From Campylobacter concisus (GTDB lineage Bacteria; Campylobacterota; Campylobacteria; Campylobacterales; Campylobacteraceae): 59,566 nucleotides of DNA. The notes beneath the pieces were generated by a model. The model did not search any database. It was not told where the DNA came from and was given only the letters and a program-made list of their open reading frames with translations. Positions within the stretch are counted from its first letter, which is position 1; each line of letters begins with the position of its first letter. Positions 15,150-24,266 of this stretch are shown in pieces. Made by a program: the position numbers and the translations under genes. Where the stretch lies: NCBI RefSeq assembly GCF_001891085.1, contig NZ_JXUP01000009.1, positions 1-59,566 on the forward strand, given 5' to 3'.

Positions 15150-16194
15150 AATTTCACTCTATACGGCTCAAAAAATTATCATATTTTCAATATTATTAAC
15201 TCACGTCTGTTATTTTTTCATTTTTTTATTTATGAAAGAAGAAATTCTAGCAGTTACGAATGTATTTTCAGTAGCAACCTATCTTTTTCTTTTAAGGCTT
15301 ATTTACGATAGCCCTGAAAATAACAAGATAACAATGCTTATAGTCCAGCTTGAAATTTTATTTCATGCATTAGTTTGTATGCTGACACTTGGATGGGGAT
15401 ATGGATTTGGGTTATTGTTTTTAGCATCGTCACTAATACTATTTTTTACGTCATTTACCTATAAATTTTTTAACTACATAATAGTTGCAACGCAAATAAT
15501 TTTATCCATAGTCTGCTATATATATTTAGATGGCCAGCCTGTAAAAGATTTTGACGGCTTTAAAGATCTACTTTTTGTTTTTAACTTAAGTATGGTTTGC
15601 GTATTTTCGGTTATCGTTTCGTACCTTTTGGAAAGCTCAAATTTATTTATATTTTTAAGCATCTTAGAGGAAAAAGAGGTGGCTGAAAATATCTTAAATC
15701 ACGATCCATTAACAGGACTTTTAAATCGCACTTCAATGCAGAAAATTTTAAGTCAAAACGATCTTTATAAAAATAGGGACTTTGCTATCGTTATGTGCGA
15801 TATTGATAACTTTAAAAAGATAAACGATACCTATGGACACGGCGCAGGAGATGCTGTTTTAAAAAGCTTATCAGGCATATTTAAAAGCACTTTTAGAGAT
15901 AAAGATAGAGTAGCTAGATTTGGTGGAGAAGAATTTTTAGCAGTCGTCTTGGGTGTAAAAAAAGATGCAGCTGTAAGTATCGTAGAGCGTGTTAGAGAGA
16001 CTTTGAGTAAAAATATAGTTGAGTTTGAAAACATAAAGATCAATGCAACTATGACTTTTGGAGTAGTTGCTCATGATGGTACGGGAGAATTTAGCTTAGA
16101 AAAGATGATAAAACAAGCCGATAATCTACTTTATGCTGGTAAACGAAGTGGTAAAAATATCGTTATGAGTGCGGATTACGACTCAAAAGCATAA
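15142..16194 (+). CDS. Second membrane-bound diguanylate cyclase (GGDEF), paralogue
   Basis: The 350 residues follow the same plan as the upstream gene: about six membrane helices, then a GGDEF domain with CDIDNFKKINDTYGH, the I-site RDKD and GGEEF. The catalytic halves are close relatives while the membrane halves have diverged, so the pair probably arose by tandem duplication and senses different signals. The first 8 bases overlap the upstream gene. A perfect hairpin follows the stop. Confidence 0.92.
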   Translation: MRRISLYTAQKIIIFSILLTHVCYFFIFLFMKEEILAVTNVFSVATYLFLLRLIYDSPENNKITMLIVQLEILFHALVCMLTLGWGYGFGLLFLASSLILFFTSFTYKFFNYIIVATQIILSIVCYIYLDGQPVKDFDGFKDLLFVFNLSMVCVFSVIVSYLLESSNLFIFLSILEEKEVAENILNHDPLTGLLNRTSMQKILSQNDLYKNRDFAIVMCDIDNFKKINDTYGHGAGDAVLKSLSGIFKSTFRDKDRVARFGGEEFLAVVLGVKKDAAVSIVERVRETLSKNIVEFENIKINATMTFGVVAHDGTGEFSLEKMIKQADNLLYAGKRSGKNIVMSADYDSKA

Positions 16195-16220
16195 ATTTAG
16201 AGGCAAGAGCCTCTAAATTT
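16193..16220. terminator. Bidirectional terminator between cyclase and TRAP operons
   Basis: A perfect 12-base stem AAATTTAGAGGC / GCCTCTAAATTT with the loop AAGA. Each strand ends in a T-rich arm, so it can stop both the plus-strand cyclase transcript and the minus-strand TRAP transcript. Confidence 0.85.
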
Positions 16221-17503
16221 TAATGTCCATACATTAGGTTTGGTAACCAAAGAGAAATTTGCGGTATATAAGTAACCAAGATAAGGCCAAAGAATAAAGT
16301 AAGTGTCCAAGGCAAGCATGCCATGATGACCTCTTTTAAGTTCATATTTGTAAGACCGCTTGCGACAAATAAATTTAGTCCAACAGGTGGAGTAACCATA
16401 CCTATCTCCATATTTACAACTAAGATAATGCCAAAATGTATCGGATCTATGCCAAGTTGCGTTGAAATCGGAAGCAATAGTGGAACCATGATCATGATGA
16501 CGCTTGAAGGCTCCATGAACTGACCCATGATAAAGAGTAAGATATTTACAAATATCAAAAATCCTATCATACCGATATTTGCGTCAAGTATCATCGAAGC
16601 GATCGCTTGTGGGATCTGTTCGCTAGTTAGCAAATATGCAAAAACAACGGCGTTTGCGATGATGAAAAATATCATAGCTGTTGTAAGGGCTGAGTCTAGG
16701 CAGATGTCCCAAAGATCTTTTATCTTTATATCTCTATAGATAAAAAGTGAGATAAATAGCGCATAGACCGCACTTGCCGCAGCAGCTTCAGTTGGAGTGA
16801 AAATTCCTCCATAAATTCCGCCGATGACCACAACGACGATCAAAAGCGCCCAAAATGCTTTTGCAAATTTTTGCACTCTTACTTTAAATGGTTCAGCTTT
16901 AGTTGCTTTAAAGCCAAGCTTTTTTGCGCCAACATAGGTTTGAACGAGCATAAAAGCGCCGAGCATAAGACCGGGTACAACGCCTGCCATAAAAAGCTTG
17001 CCGATACTTACCTCAGCAGTTACACCATAAACTATCATAACAACTGAAGGCGGGATCAAAATTCCAAGCGAGCCAGCCGTTGTTATGCCGCCCACTGCGT
17101 ACTCTTTTGGATAGCCAGCCTCTTTTATAGCTGCAAACATAATTGAGCCAATGGCTACAACCGTCGCAGGCGAGCTTCCAGAGACCGCTGCGAAGATGAT
17201 GCAGGCAAATATCGCACTCATAGGCAAGCCACCTGGCAAATGTCCGACCATAGACTTTGCAAAGTCGATGATACGCCTTGCTGAGCCGCCTTTACTTAGT
17301 AAATTTCCAGCCAAGATAAACATCGGTATCGCCATTAGCGAAAATTTATTGATACCATCAAATATGAGCTGTGGGATCGTAGCGATGTCGATATCTGTAA
17401 AAAATATCATCGTTAAAACAGTACTTGTGCCTAGCGAAACCGCCACTGGCACGCCTATTAGCATCAGTGCAAAAAGCAGGATAAATAAAAATGCTATTGT
17501 CAT
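16220..17503 (-). CDS. dctM: TRAP transporter large permease DctM
   Basis: The 12-segment membrane subunit of a tripartite ATP-independent periplasmic transporter, 427 residues long as expected. Typical segments are GISKFSLMAIPMFILAGNLL-like near residue 50 (here DGINKFSLMAIPMFILAGNL), IPPSVVMIVYGV and TPPVGLNLFVASG. It imports C4-dicarboxylates or related acids using the sodium gradient. The genes dctP, dctQ and dctM are ordered in one minus-strand operon; this is the last gene. The stop codon overlaps the shared terminator. Confidence 0.95.
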   Translation of the reverse strand: MTIAFLFILLFALMLIGVPVAVSLGTSTVLTMIFFTDIDIATIPQLIFDGINKFSLMAIPMFILAGNLLSKGGSARRIIDFAKSMVGHLPGGLPMSAIFACIIFAAVSGSSPATVVAIGSIMFAAIKEAGYPKEYAVGGITTAGSLGILIPPSVVMIVYGVTAEVSIGKLFMAGVVPGLMLGAFMLVQTYVGAKKLGFKATKAEPFKVRVQKFAKAFWALLIVVVVIGGIYGGIFTPTEAAAASAVYALFISLFIYRDIKIKDLWDICLDSALTTAMIFFIIANAVVFAYLLTSEQIPQAIASMILDANIGMIGFLIFVNILLFIMGQFMEPSSVIMIMVPLLLPISTQLGIDPIHFGIILVVNMEIGMVTPPVGLNLFVASGLTNMNLKEVIMACLPWTLTLFFGLILVTYIPQISLWLPNLMYGH

Positions 17504-17512
17504 TTTTTCTCC

Positions 17513-18055
17513 TTAGTCTTTGACTACGCTGCCATGAGCTAGCTCGTGCGCTTCGTTGCTTACGACGTTTTCTGCAGGCGTTAGAGCTACTTTTATGGCT
17601 TTTTCGGTCGAGCGGTAGCTAGCTGTGACAAAGGCTATCGGGAGCACTAGCATAGGTACCCATTGTGGTATGCCAAGGTCTATTATCATCTGCTCGATCT
17701 CGTGAAGAATTTTAAGATAATCAATCGAATAAACTGCGATAAATAACAAAAACACAGTAGTTAGTACATGAGAAAAGATTAAACACGCTTTTGCAAGGGT
17801 TGGTGGAAATTTTTCCACCAAGATAGTTACGCTCACGTGAATACCCTTATTAAAGCCGTATGCCGCGGCAAAAAACGCCGACCAGATAAAAAGATAGTTT
17901 GATAGCTCGCTTGCCCAAGACCAGCTTTTGTCGAAAAAGTATCTAGCCATAACATTTGCAAAGGCTAGCAATGTTCCACTCGCGAGCCCAACTACTGCGA
18001 TAGTTTTATTTAGTGAGGCTATCGCTATATCAAGGACATTAAAAAAGCTCTTCAT
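17513..18055 (-). CDS. dctQ: TRAP transporter small permease DctQ
   Basis: This subunit of 180 residues has four membrane segments. The family motif WSWASELSNYLFIWSAFFAAAYGF is visible at about 40-63, with the conserved Trp, Glu and Leu. Its start overlaps the stop of dctP by one base and it ends 9 bases before dctM. It joins DctM to form the membrane part of the importer. Confidence 0.93.
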   Translation of the reverse strand: MKSFFNVLDIAIASLNKTIAVVGLASGTLLAFANVMARYFFDKSWSWASELSNYLFIWSAFFAAAYGFNKGIHVSVTILVEKFPPTLAKACLIFSHVLTTVFLLFIAVYSIDYLKILHEIEQMIIDLGIPQWVPMLVLPIAFVTASYRSTEKAIKVALTPAENVVSNEAHELAHGSVVKD

Positions 18056-19047
18056 TATTTTGTCCTAAGAGTCTTTTCTATGAGATCTTTACCGATAACA
18101 TCGTAAAATTTAGGATAGATTGACTGCATAACCTTTTGCCATTCGGCCTTTTGTGCGTCATCGATCTTATAAATTTCTAGTTTTTTACTAGCAGCGATGT
18201 ATTTTTCAAGTTCAGCTATGACGTGAGCGTCTTCTTTTGCTGTCTCTTCTCTCTCGAAAGCTGTTGCTTCGCTTAGAGCTTGTTTTACATTTGCTTTCAG
18301 ATCATCTGGTAGCTTGCTCCAAAATTTATCGCTCATAACGACTAAATAGCCTAGATATCCGTGGTGTGAAAGCGTAAGAGAGCTTTGAACCTCGTGAAAT
18401 TTAGAGTTATAGAAATTTGATAGTGGGTTTTCAGTCGCATCAACTACGCCTTGTTGAAGTGCAGAGTAAACCTCTGAAAATGGTAGAACTTGTGGATTGC
18501 CACCAACTACTTTGATCTGTTCTTCAAGTACCTTTGAGCTTTGGATTCTAAATTTTTGTCCTTTTGCATCTTCTGGCACAAGAACTGGTTTTTTGCTTGA
18601 GCTAAAATGCTTAAATCCAGCATCCCAATAATCAAGTGCCACAAAGCCTTTTTTTGTAACAAGGGCTTTTAGCTCCTCGCCAACTGCACCATCTTGAACC
18701 TTGTGAAGGTGGTCTGCATCTTTAAAGATGAAAGGCAGGTCAAATAGCTGAAACTGCGGCACGATAGGCGTAAATTTTGAAAAACTTGGAGCTGCCATTT
18801 GAACATTGCCAAGCTTTAACGCGCCAAAAACTCTATCGTCGTCAAGTAGCTGAGCTGATGGGAAGACTTGAACTTTTAATTTACCGCCGCTTAGCTCCTC
18901 AGTACGTTTAGCAAAAAAGTCAGCTGCCTTGCCTTTTGGTGTAGAAGCTGCAACAACGTGAGCAAATTTGATCGTATAGACCTTGTCTGCACCAAATGCT
19001 AAGCCACTGATGGCACAAGTAAAAAGTAAAGCTTGTAAGAATTTCAT
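18055..19047 (-). CDS. dctP: TRAP transporter substrate-binding protein DctP
   Basis: The periplasmic binding protein has 330 residues with a signal peptide (LLFTCAISGLAFGA). The DctP fold is clear: KIRIQ-type strand (QKFRIQSSK) containing the arginine that grips the substrate carboxylate, then VDATENPLSNFY and the central helix. It most likely binds succinate, fumarate or malate, respiratory substrates for Campylobacter, but the exact ligand is not determined by sequence. A -10 (TATAAT, minus strand) is at 19080-19085. Confidence 0.93.
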   Translation of the reverse strand: MKFLQALLFTCAISGLAFGADKVYTIKFAHVVAASTPKGKAADFFAKRTEELSGGKLKVQVFPSAQLLDDDRVFGALKLGNVQMAAPSFSKFTPIVPQFQLFDLPFIFKDADHLHKVQDGAVGEELKALVTKKGFVALDYWDAGFKHFSSSKKPVLVPEDAKGQKFRIQSSKVLEEQIKVVGGNPQVLPFSEVYSALQQGVVDATENPLSNFYNSKFHEVQSSLTLSHHGYLGYLVVMSDKFWSKLPDDLKANVKQALSEATAFEREETAKEDAHVIAELEKYIAASKKLEIYKIDDAQKAEWQKVMQSIYPKFYDVIGKDLIEKTLRTK

Positions 19048-19492
19048 CTTTTATCCTTTGTAATGGTTTTGTTAAACGCATTATAAATTTCAAAAATAAA
19101 AATTTAGAAATTTTGTTTCGTAAATTCACAGCTATTTATTTTTATATGTGTATTTTAGTAACAATTGTGCTTTTAAAAGCTAATTTATATTTTCAAAAAA
19201 TTTTTATAATTTTTCAATAACTAAACTTTTAAAGTATATTTGTTACTTTTTTACACATAAAATTTATTTTATTTTTACATTTAATAAATTTTTTTGAATC
19301 CATTTAACCAAATGCATGGGATATTTTGCCCTAAATTTTTCTTTTCTATAAGTTTAAAAGTCAGCCAAAAAATGTAAGTTTAGGTTTGCTTAAATTTAAC
19401 CTATATTTTGTGGCTAAATTTAAAAGATTTTTATTTATTAATTTTTTATGGCTATAATACGAAACAACAAATTTTATTATTAAGGAATTATT
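19048..19492. other. Divergent promoter region between dctP and sodB
   Basis: 445 AT-rich bases without a gene. The dctP promoter lies at its left end (TATAAT on the minus strand, 19080-19085) and the sodB -10 (TATAAT, 19453-19458, within TGGCTATAATAC) at its right end. I see no clear operator or RNA gene between them. Confidence 0.6.
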
Positions 19493-20110
19493 ATGTTTGA
19501 ACTTAGAAAACTTCCATTTGATGCAAATAGCAATGCAGTAGTTAGCGCAAAAACCTGTGAATACCACTACGGCAAGCATCATGCAACTTACGTAGCAAAT
19601 TTAAACAATCTTATAAAAGATACAAAATTTGCTAACGCATCTTTTTATGAAATTCTAACAAATAGCGAAGGTGGGCTTTATAACAACGTTGCTCAAGTTT
19701 ACAACCACGACTTTTACTGGGACTGCATCGCTAAAAAAAGCGAGATGTCAAGCGAGCTAAAAGCTGCGATCGAAGCAAATTTTGCAAATTTCAAAGAGGA
19801 ATTTTTAAAAGCAGCTACAACGCTTTTTGGCTCAGGCTGGGCGTGGCTTGTATTTGATCCAAGCAGTAAAAAGCTAGAGATCGTACAAACTAGCAATGCA
19901 AAAACTCCAGTGAGCGACGGCAAAGTACCGCTTCTAGTTGTTGATGTTTGGGAGCATGCTTACTACATCGACAACTTCAACGCTCGTCCAAAATACCTAG
20001 AGACTTTTTATGAGAATATAAACTGGGAATTTGTAAGCAAAGCTTACGAGTGGGCGCTAAAAGAGGGCCTTGGCTCAGTTGAGTTTTACACAAAAGAGCT
20101 TCATAAATAA
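19493..20110 (+). CDS. sodB: Iron superoxide dismutase
   Basis: It converts superoxide to oxygen and hydrogen peroxide. The 205 residues are typical for Fe-SOD. The metal ligands are visible: His in CEYHYGKHHATYV, His in QVYNHDFYW, and Asp and His in LVVDVWEHAYY. The Gln in the second half replaced by the Fe-type pattern (NHDFYW, LFGSGW) supports iron rather than manganese. Monocistronic, with an extended -10 promoter and a hairpin after the stop. Confidence 0.95.
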   Translation: MFELRKLPFDANSNAVVSAKTCEYHYGKHHATYVANLNNLIKDTKFANASFYEILTNSEGGLYNNVAQVYNHDFYWDCIAKKSEMSSELKAAIEANFANFKEEFLKAATTLFGSGWAWLVFDPSSKKLEIVQTSNAKTPVSDGKVPLLVVDVWEHAYYIDNFNARPKYLETFYENINWEFVSKAYEWALKEGLGSVEFYTKELHK

Positions 20111-20114
20111 TATC

Positions 20115-20134
20115 TGGCGGGGCTTTCCCGCCTT
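20115..20134 (+). terminator. sodB terminator
   Basis: GGCGGG GCTTT CCCGCC TTT directly follows the sodB stop by about 5 bases. It is a strong GC stem with a short T run. Confidence 0.8.
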
Positions 20135-20534
20135 TAAATTTCTACTTTTATCTAAATTTTTAAAATCATCAAATTTATCAGCAAGAACTACCTTGTTTTA
20201 AAAGAAAGTGCAACTTCAAAAATGGCTCAAAATTTTGTTTTAGCAAACAATTTCTCTTAAATTTAAAACCAGTACGAGATGGCTCATCTTTAAATTTTTG
20301 GTTTTAAACACACTGCTAAATTTATAAGCTACGGACACGATCTTTACCACTTCAAAAAGGCATAAAATGCTCGCTTTTATCGGTCTGCTACATTGTGGTT
20401 GGGCGGTTTTTGTACTTAAATTTAAAGCAACCAAATAAAAACTAGTGTAGGCCATCTTGTCTTTAAATTTATTAGCAAAACTTGATTTGATATTTAAAAT
20501 GATGGGGCAATATTTACTGCTTCAAAAATGCCCC
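20130..20534. repeat. Three degenerate repeats in an intergenic region
   Basis: The gap between sodB and the aminotransferase gene has no gene, but three units share a beginning CTTTAAATTT (at about 20131, 20288 and 20461) and an end (A/G)CTTCAAAAA(T)GGC or TGCC (about 20211-20226, 20349-20361 and 20519-20532). GGGGCA (20504-20509) also pairs with TGCCCC (20529-20534) around the last unit. The units are too diverged to be recent. Their function is unknown. Confidence 0.45.
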
Positions 20535-20601
20535 GAGCTGTATTAATATTAGGCAGGAGTAGCTTAAAATTCAAAAGCCACCCAGCCAAATTTGGTCAAT
20601 T

Positions 20602-21768
20602 TTATTTTCTTGAAGTATATAAATTTATACCATTTTGCAAGCGTTTTAATCCTTCAAGCACTCTTTCACGCTGCGTTGCGATATTCATACGAAGAAAAAA
20701 TTTATCACCCCTGTAAGCATTGCCGTCATTAAGCCAAAGTCCTGCTTTATCACGCAAAAAATTCATGAATTGGCTTGAGTCCTCACAAAACTCACTGCAA
20801 TCGAGCCATAAAAGATAAGTTGCATTTGATGGCAGAAGTTTCACTGGTAAATTTTGCTCTTTTATAAAATTTGCAACGATTTTTTTGTTTTCAAAGAGAT
20901 AATTTCTAAGCTCATCAAGCCATGTTTGACTATCATTAAATGCCGCTATTGTCGCAGTTATCGCAAATGCATTTGCTTCACCTATCTCATCATAATTTAC
21001 AGCCGCATTTATTCTGGCGCGTATCTGTTTATTTGGCGTGACGATGGCTGAGCTTTGAAGTCCTGCGATATTAAAGGCTTTTGTAGGTGAGATGCATGTG
21101 ATTGAGTTATTTTTACACTCTTCACTAACGCTGATAAATGGCACATAGCTTAGACCAGGATCAGTTATGTCGCAGTGGATCTCATCGCTGATAACCAAAA
21201 CATCATGTTTGTAGCAAAGCTCGCCTATTTTTTTAAGCGTCTCTTTGTCCCAAATTTTTCCTATTGGGTTGTGAGGATTACAAAGAAGCATCATAGTTGT
21301 TAGCGGTTGAGCTAGCTTTGCCTCAAGGTCGTCAAAATCGATCTCGTAAGAGCCATCTTTATAGATAAGGTCATTTGATAAAATTTCACGACCATTATTT
21401 TTAATGCAGTTAAAAAATACGTGATATACGGGAGCTTGAACTAAAATTTGATCTCCTGGATTACTAAATCTTCTAATCGCAGTAGAAATCGCTGGTATAA
21501 CGCCAGTGCAAAAGCACATCCAATCGTTTTCAAAGCTAACATCATGACGCCTTTTCCACCAGCCTTTAATCGCTTCGTTCCACTCTTTTGGGATAAATGA
21601 GTAGCCAAAGACGCCATTATCAAGACGCTTTTGTAGGGCATTTAAAATTTCAGGTGCAGCCTTAAAATCCATATCAGCAACCCACATTGGCAAAATATCG
21701 TTTTTCATTCGCCATTTTGATGAGTTAGTGCCATCTCTGCTAATAAGCGTATCAAAATCGTACTTCAT
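20602..21768 (-). CDS. PatB/MalY-type PLP aminotransferase (C-S lyase)
   Basis: A fold-type I PLP enzyme of 388 residues. LPMWVADMDFKAAPEI at the N-terminus is the MalY/PatB mark. The cofactor lysine is in SPTKAFNIAGLQSS, the ring-stacking Asp in VISDEIHCDI, and the carboxylate-binding Arg near FFLRMNIAT. Relatives act as cystathionine beta-lyases or cysteine desulfhydrases. Together with the sulfhydrylase-type gene at 22540 it suggests local sulfur amino acid functions. It stands alone on the minus strand. Confidence 0.9.
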   Translation of the reverse strand: MKYDFDTLISRDGTNSSKWRMKNDILPMWVADMDFKAAPEILNALQKRLDNGVFGYSFIPKEWNEAIKGWWKRRHDVSFENDWMCFCTGVIPAISTAIRRFSNPGDQILVQAPVYHVFFNCIKNNGREILSNDLIYKDGSYEIDFDDLEAKLAQPLTTMMLLCNPHNPIGKIWDKETLKKIGELCYKHDVLVISDEIHCDITDPGLSYVPFISVSEECKNNSITCISPTKAFNIAGLQSSAIVTPNKQIRARINAAVNYDEIGEANAFAITATIAAFNDSQTWLDELRNYLFENKKIVANFIKEQNLPVKLLPSNATYLLWLDCSEFCEDSSQFMNFLRDKAGLWLNDGNAYRGDKFFLRMNIATQRERVLEGLKRLQNGINLYTSRK

Positions 21769-21864
21769 AGCTTTTCCTTAAAATAAAATTTTAAATCAAT
21801 TATAACCCAAAAGATACTAATATAATTTGAAATTTTCTCTCAATTTAATATTTCAAAAGGAAAA

Positions 21865-22323
21865 ATGATGAAATTAGCTCAGGCTCTCATTTTAAGAGCC
21901 GATACACAAAAACGTTTAGAGCAGCTAAAAGGCAGGTTGCTTGATAATGCAAAAATACAAGAAAATGAAAGACCTAGCGAAGATCCAAAGCTTCTTTTAA
22001 AAGAGCTTGATAGGCTAAGTGATGAGCTATTTAGACTGATCTTGGCTATAAATTTAACAAACTCAAGTGCAAAATTTGAAGGCGCGAGTCTAACTGAAAT
22101 GATCGCTAAAAAAGATACGCTAAGCCAAAAAGCAAGCGTGCTTAGGGAATTTGCCAAAAGCGCAAGCCAAAAGGTCGATCTTTACTCAAATAGTGAGATA
22201 AAAATTTTAAGTAGTGTTGATGTGGCTATGCTTCAAAAGCAAATAGACGAGCTTTCTAAAGAGATCAGAGAGCTAGATATGAAGCTACAAGAGGCAAACT
22301 GGCAAGTTGATCTTGTAGAGTAA
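21865..22323 (+). CDS. DIP1984 family protein
   Basis: A helical protein of 152 residues, starting KLAQALILRADTQKRLEQLK, with LNRL-type continuation LDRLSDELFRLILAINLTNS. It matches the DIP1984 family (also called septicolysin in older annotation). The function of the family is not established. Two ATG codons are adjacent; AAAGGA is upstream of the first. It is cytoplasmic by the absence of a signal. The next gene starts 217 bases later, so it is probably transcribed alone. Confidence 0.75.
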   Translation: MMKLAQALILRADTQKRLEQLKGRLLDNAKIQENERPSEDPKLLLKELDRLSDELFRLILAINLTNSSAKFEGASLTEMIAKKDTLSQKASVLREFAKSASQKVDLYSNSEIKILSSVDVAMLQKQIDELSKEIRELDMKLQEANWQVDLVE

Positions 22324-22539
22324 AATTTATGGTGAAAATTTAGCTAAAGGCGAGTAAAAAGAAAAATTTATTAGGCTTGCGGGGAGAGAGCAAAAGTTTA
22401 AATTTATCCCAGCAATTTAAAAAATGCATTCTTAAAAATAAATGTTACTACCACTTACTGATTTAGCTACGTTTTGGGTGGGTTTGGGGAAGATTAATCT
22501 TTATTATGTAAGATTTCATAAAATTTTAAAAGGAAATTT

Positions 22540-23682
22540 ATGAAACTTGACACCTTGATCGTAAAAGGCATTGAAGCTAAAAATAATCCAAATAAAGCGG
22601 TCATTCCGCCTGTTTTTTTAGCAAGCACATTTGTGCAAGATGATCTTGAAAATTTTCAAGAATTTGCATATTCTCGTGGTAGCAACCCTACAAAAAAAGC
22701 ATTTGATGAAATTTTTGCAAAGGTTGAAGGCAGCAAATACGCTTTTAGCTTTGCTTCAGGCATGGCAGCAACAGCCGCGGCACTTAGCCTTATAAAAACT
22801 GGGCAAAAGGTCCTACTAAATAGTAACGTCTATGGCGGCACTTATAGATATGTCACGACCGTTTTTGAAAGCCACGGCATAAAGAGCGAATTTATAGACG
22901 ATCTAAATTTTTTAAACGAAGATGACATAAGTGACGACGTGGCGGCGATATTTATCGAAACTCCGTCAAATCCTCTCTTAAGAGTGACAGATATCGCTAG
23001 AATTTCAAAGATCGCTCACAAAAAGGGCGCTCTAGTCATCGTGGATAACACATTTTTAACGCCTTATTATCAAAGAGTACTTGATCATGGAGCTGATATC
23101 GTGGTTTATAGCGCTACAAAATATATCGGTGGACACGCTGATGTGATCGCTGGTATCGTCACGCTAAACGATGATGCTTTGGCTGAGAAGATAAAATTTG
23201 CTAAAAACACTCTTGGTGGCATCATAAGCCCGATGGATGCCTACTACCTAATACGTGGGCTTAAAACGCTTAGCGTTAGGTTTGACAGACAAACGCAAAA
23301 TACACATAAAATAATCAAATTTTTGCAGAATAATGACGCCGTTAGCGTGGTGCATTTTGCTGGCTCATATAGTGAGCAAGAGGCAAAGATGCAAGCGGCT
23401 CAAGCAAGTGACATCGGCGCGCTTATCTCATTTGAGCTTGATGAAAAATACGATGTAAATAAATTTGTAAAATCGCTAGAAATTTTTGATCTAGCAGTAA
23501 GCCTTGGTGGCGTAGAGAGTCTTATCTGCAGGCCTGCAACTATGACGCATGAGGCATTTCCAAAAGAGGTACTAGATAAGATCGGTATAAAGCAAAACTT
23601 GCTTCGATTAGCAATCGGTATCGAAAACGCTGATGATCTAATAGCGGATCTTGATCAAGCATTTAAAAAAGCAAAAAAATAA
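22540..23682 (+). CDS. Trans-sulfuration family PLP enzyme (cystathionine gamma-synthase/lyase type)
   Basis: The 380 residues belong to the Cys/Met metabolism PLP family. SRGSNPTKKAFDE near the N-terminus, FASGMAATAAAL, IVDNTFLTPYYQ and the cofactor lysine in SATKYIGGHADVI are all present, as is SLGGVESLICRPATMTH near the C-terminus. Within the family, telling gamma-synthase (metB) from lyases needs phylogeny, so no symbol is given. tpx follows after 14 bases, perhaps co-transcribed. Confidence 0.9.
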   Translation: MKLDTLIVKGIEAKNNPNKAVIPPVFLASTFVQDDLENFQEFAYSRGSNPTKKAFDEIFAKVEGSKYAFSFASGMAATAAALSLIKTGQKVLLNSNVYGGTYRYVTTVFESHGIKSEFIDDLNFLNEDDISDDVAAIFIETPSNPLLRVTDIARISKIAHKKGALVIVDNTFLTPYYQRVLDHGADIVVYSATKYIGGHADVIAGIVTLNDDALAEKIKFAKNTLGGIISPMDAYYLIRGLKTLSVRFDRQTQNTHKIIKFLQNNDAVSVVHFAGSYSEQEAKMQAAQASDIGALISFELDEKYDVNKFVKSLEIFDLAVSLGGVESLICRPATMTHEAFPKEVLDKIGIKQNLLRLAIGIENADDLIADLDQAFKKAKK

Positions 23683-23696
23683 TAAAGGAGACAGAT

Positions 23697-24221
23697 ATGG
23701 CAACTACAAAATTTAAAGGTAGTGAGGTAAATTTAAGTGGAAATGAGCTATTCGTCGGCTCTTATGCACCTGAGGCAAAAGTCGTAGCACAAGATCTTAG
23801 CGAGTTTAGCGTGGGTGGAAATAATGGTGTAGAAGTACTTGTTTGCTTGCCATCACTTGATACTGGCGTTTGCGCAGCAGAGGCTCGCAAATTTAACGAA
23901 AAAGTAGCTGGCAAACATGGTGTAAAACTTAGCATCATCTCAAATGATTTGCCATTTGCGATGGGTAGATTTTGCACGACTGAAGGCATAGAAAATTTAC
24001 GTGTAGGAAGTGACTTTAGATACGGAGAATTTGCTAAAAACTATGGCGTTTTAATGAGCGATGGCCCACTAAAAGGACTACTTGCAAGAGCGGTATTTGT
24101 CATCAATGATGGCGTAATAATTCATAAGCAAATCGTCCCTGAAGTGACAGAAGAGCCAAACTATGATGCTGTATTTGATGCTATTAAAAGTAGTGGTAGT
24201 TGTGGTTGTGGCTGCCATTAA
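23697..24221 (+). CDS. tpx: Thiol peroxidase (atypical 2-Cys peroxiredoxin) with a cysteine-rich tail
   Basis: It reduces hydroperoxides with thioredoxin. The peroxidatic Cys is in SLDTGVCAAEARKFN and the resolving Cys in RFCTTEGIENL, as in the Tpx family. The N-terminal GSEVNLSG is also standard. The C-terminus ends in CGCGCH, a tail with three cysteines and a histidine that goes beyond the E. coli Tpx fold and looks able to bind a metal. A bidirectional terminator follows. Confidence 0.95.
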   Translation: MATTKFKGSEVNLSGNELFVGSYAPEAKVVAQDLSEFSVGGNNGVEVLVCLPSLDTGVCAAEARKFNEKVAGKHGVKLSIISNDLPFAMGRFCTTEGIENLRVGSDFRYGEFAKNYGVLMSDGPLKGLLARAVFVINDGVIIHKQIVPEVTEEPNYDAVFDAIKSSGSCGCGCH

Positions 24222-24229
24222 AAAGGACG

Positions 24230-24260
24230 TTATCTAAGCATCTATTTGATGCTTAGATAA
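24230..24260. terminator. Bidirectional terminator between tpx and rnhB
   Basis: A perfect 13-base stem TTATCTAAGCATC / GATGCTTAGATAA with loop TATTT, placed between two converging genes. Confidence 0.85.
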
Positions 24261-24266
24261 TTAATC

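Noticed and set aside
20240-20455. Minus-strand frame of 71 codons in the sodB-aminotransferase gap
   Set aside because: No ribosome binding site, no recognisable motif, and it runs across the degenerate repeats.
22324-22539. SAM or other riboswitch upstream of the trans-sulfuration gene
   Set aside because: No conserved riboswitch core or stem pattern could be recognised.
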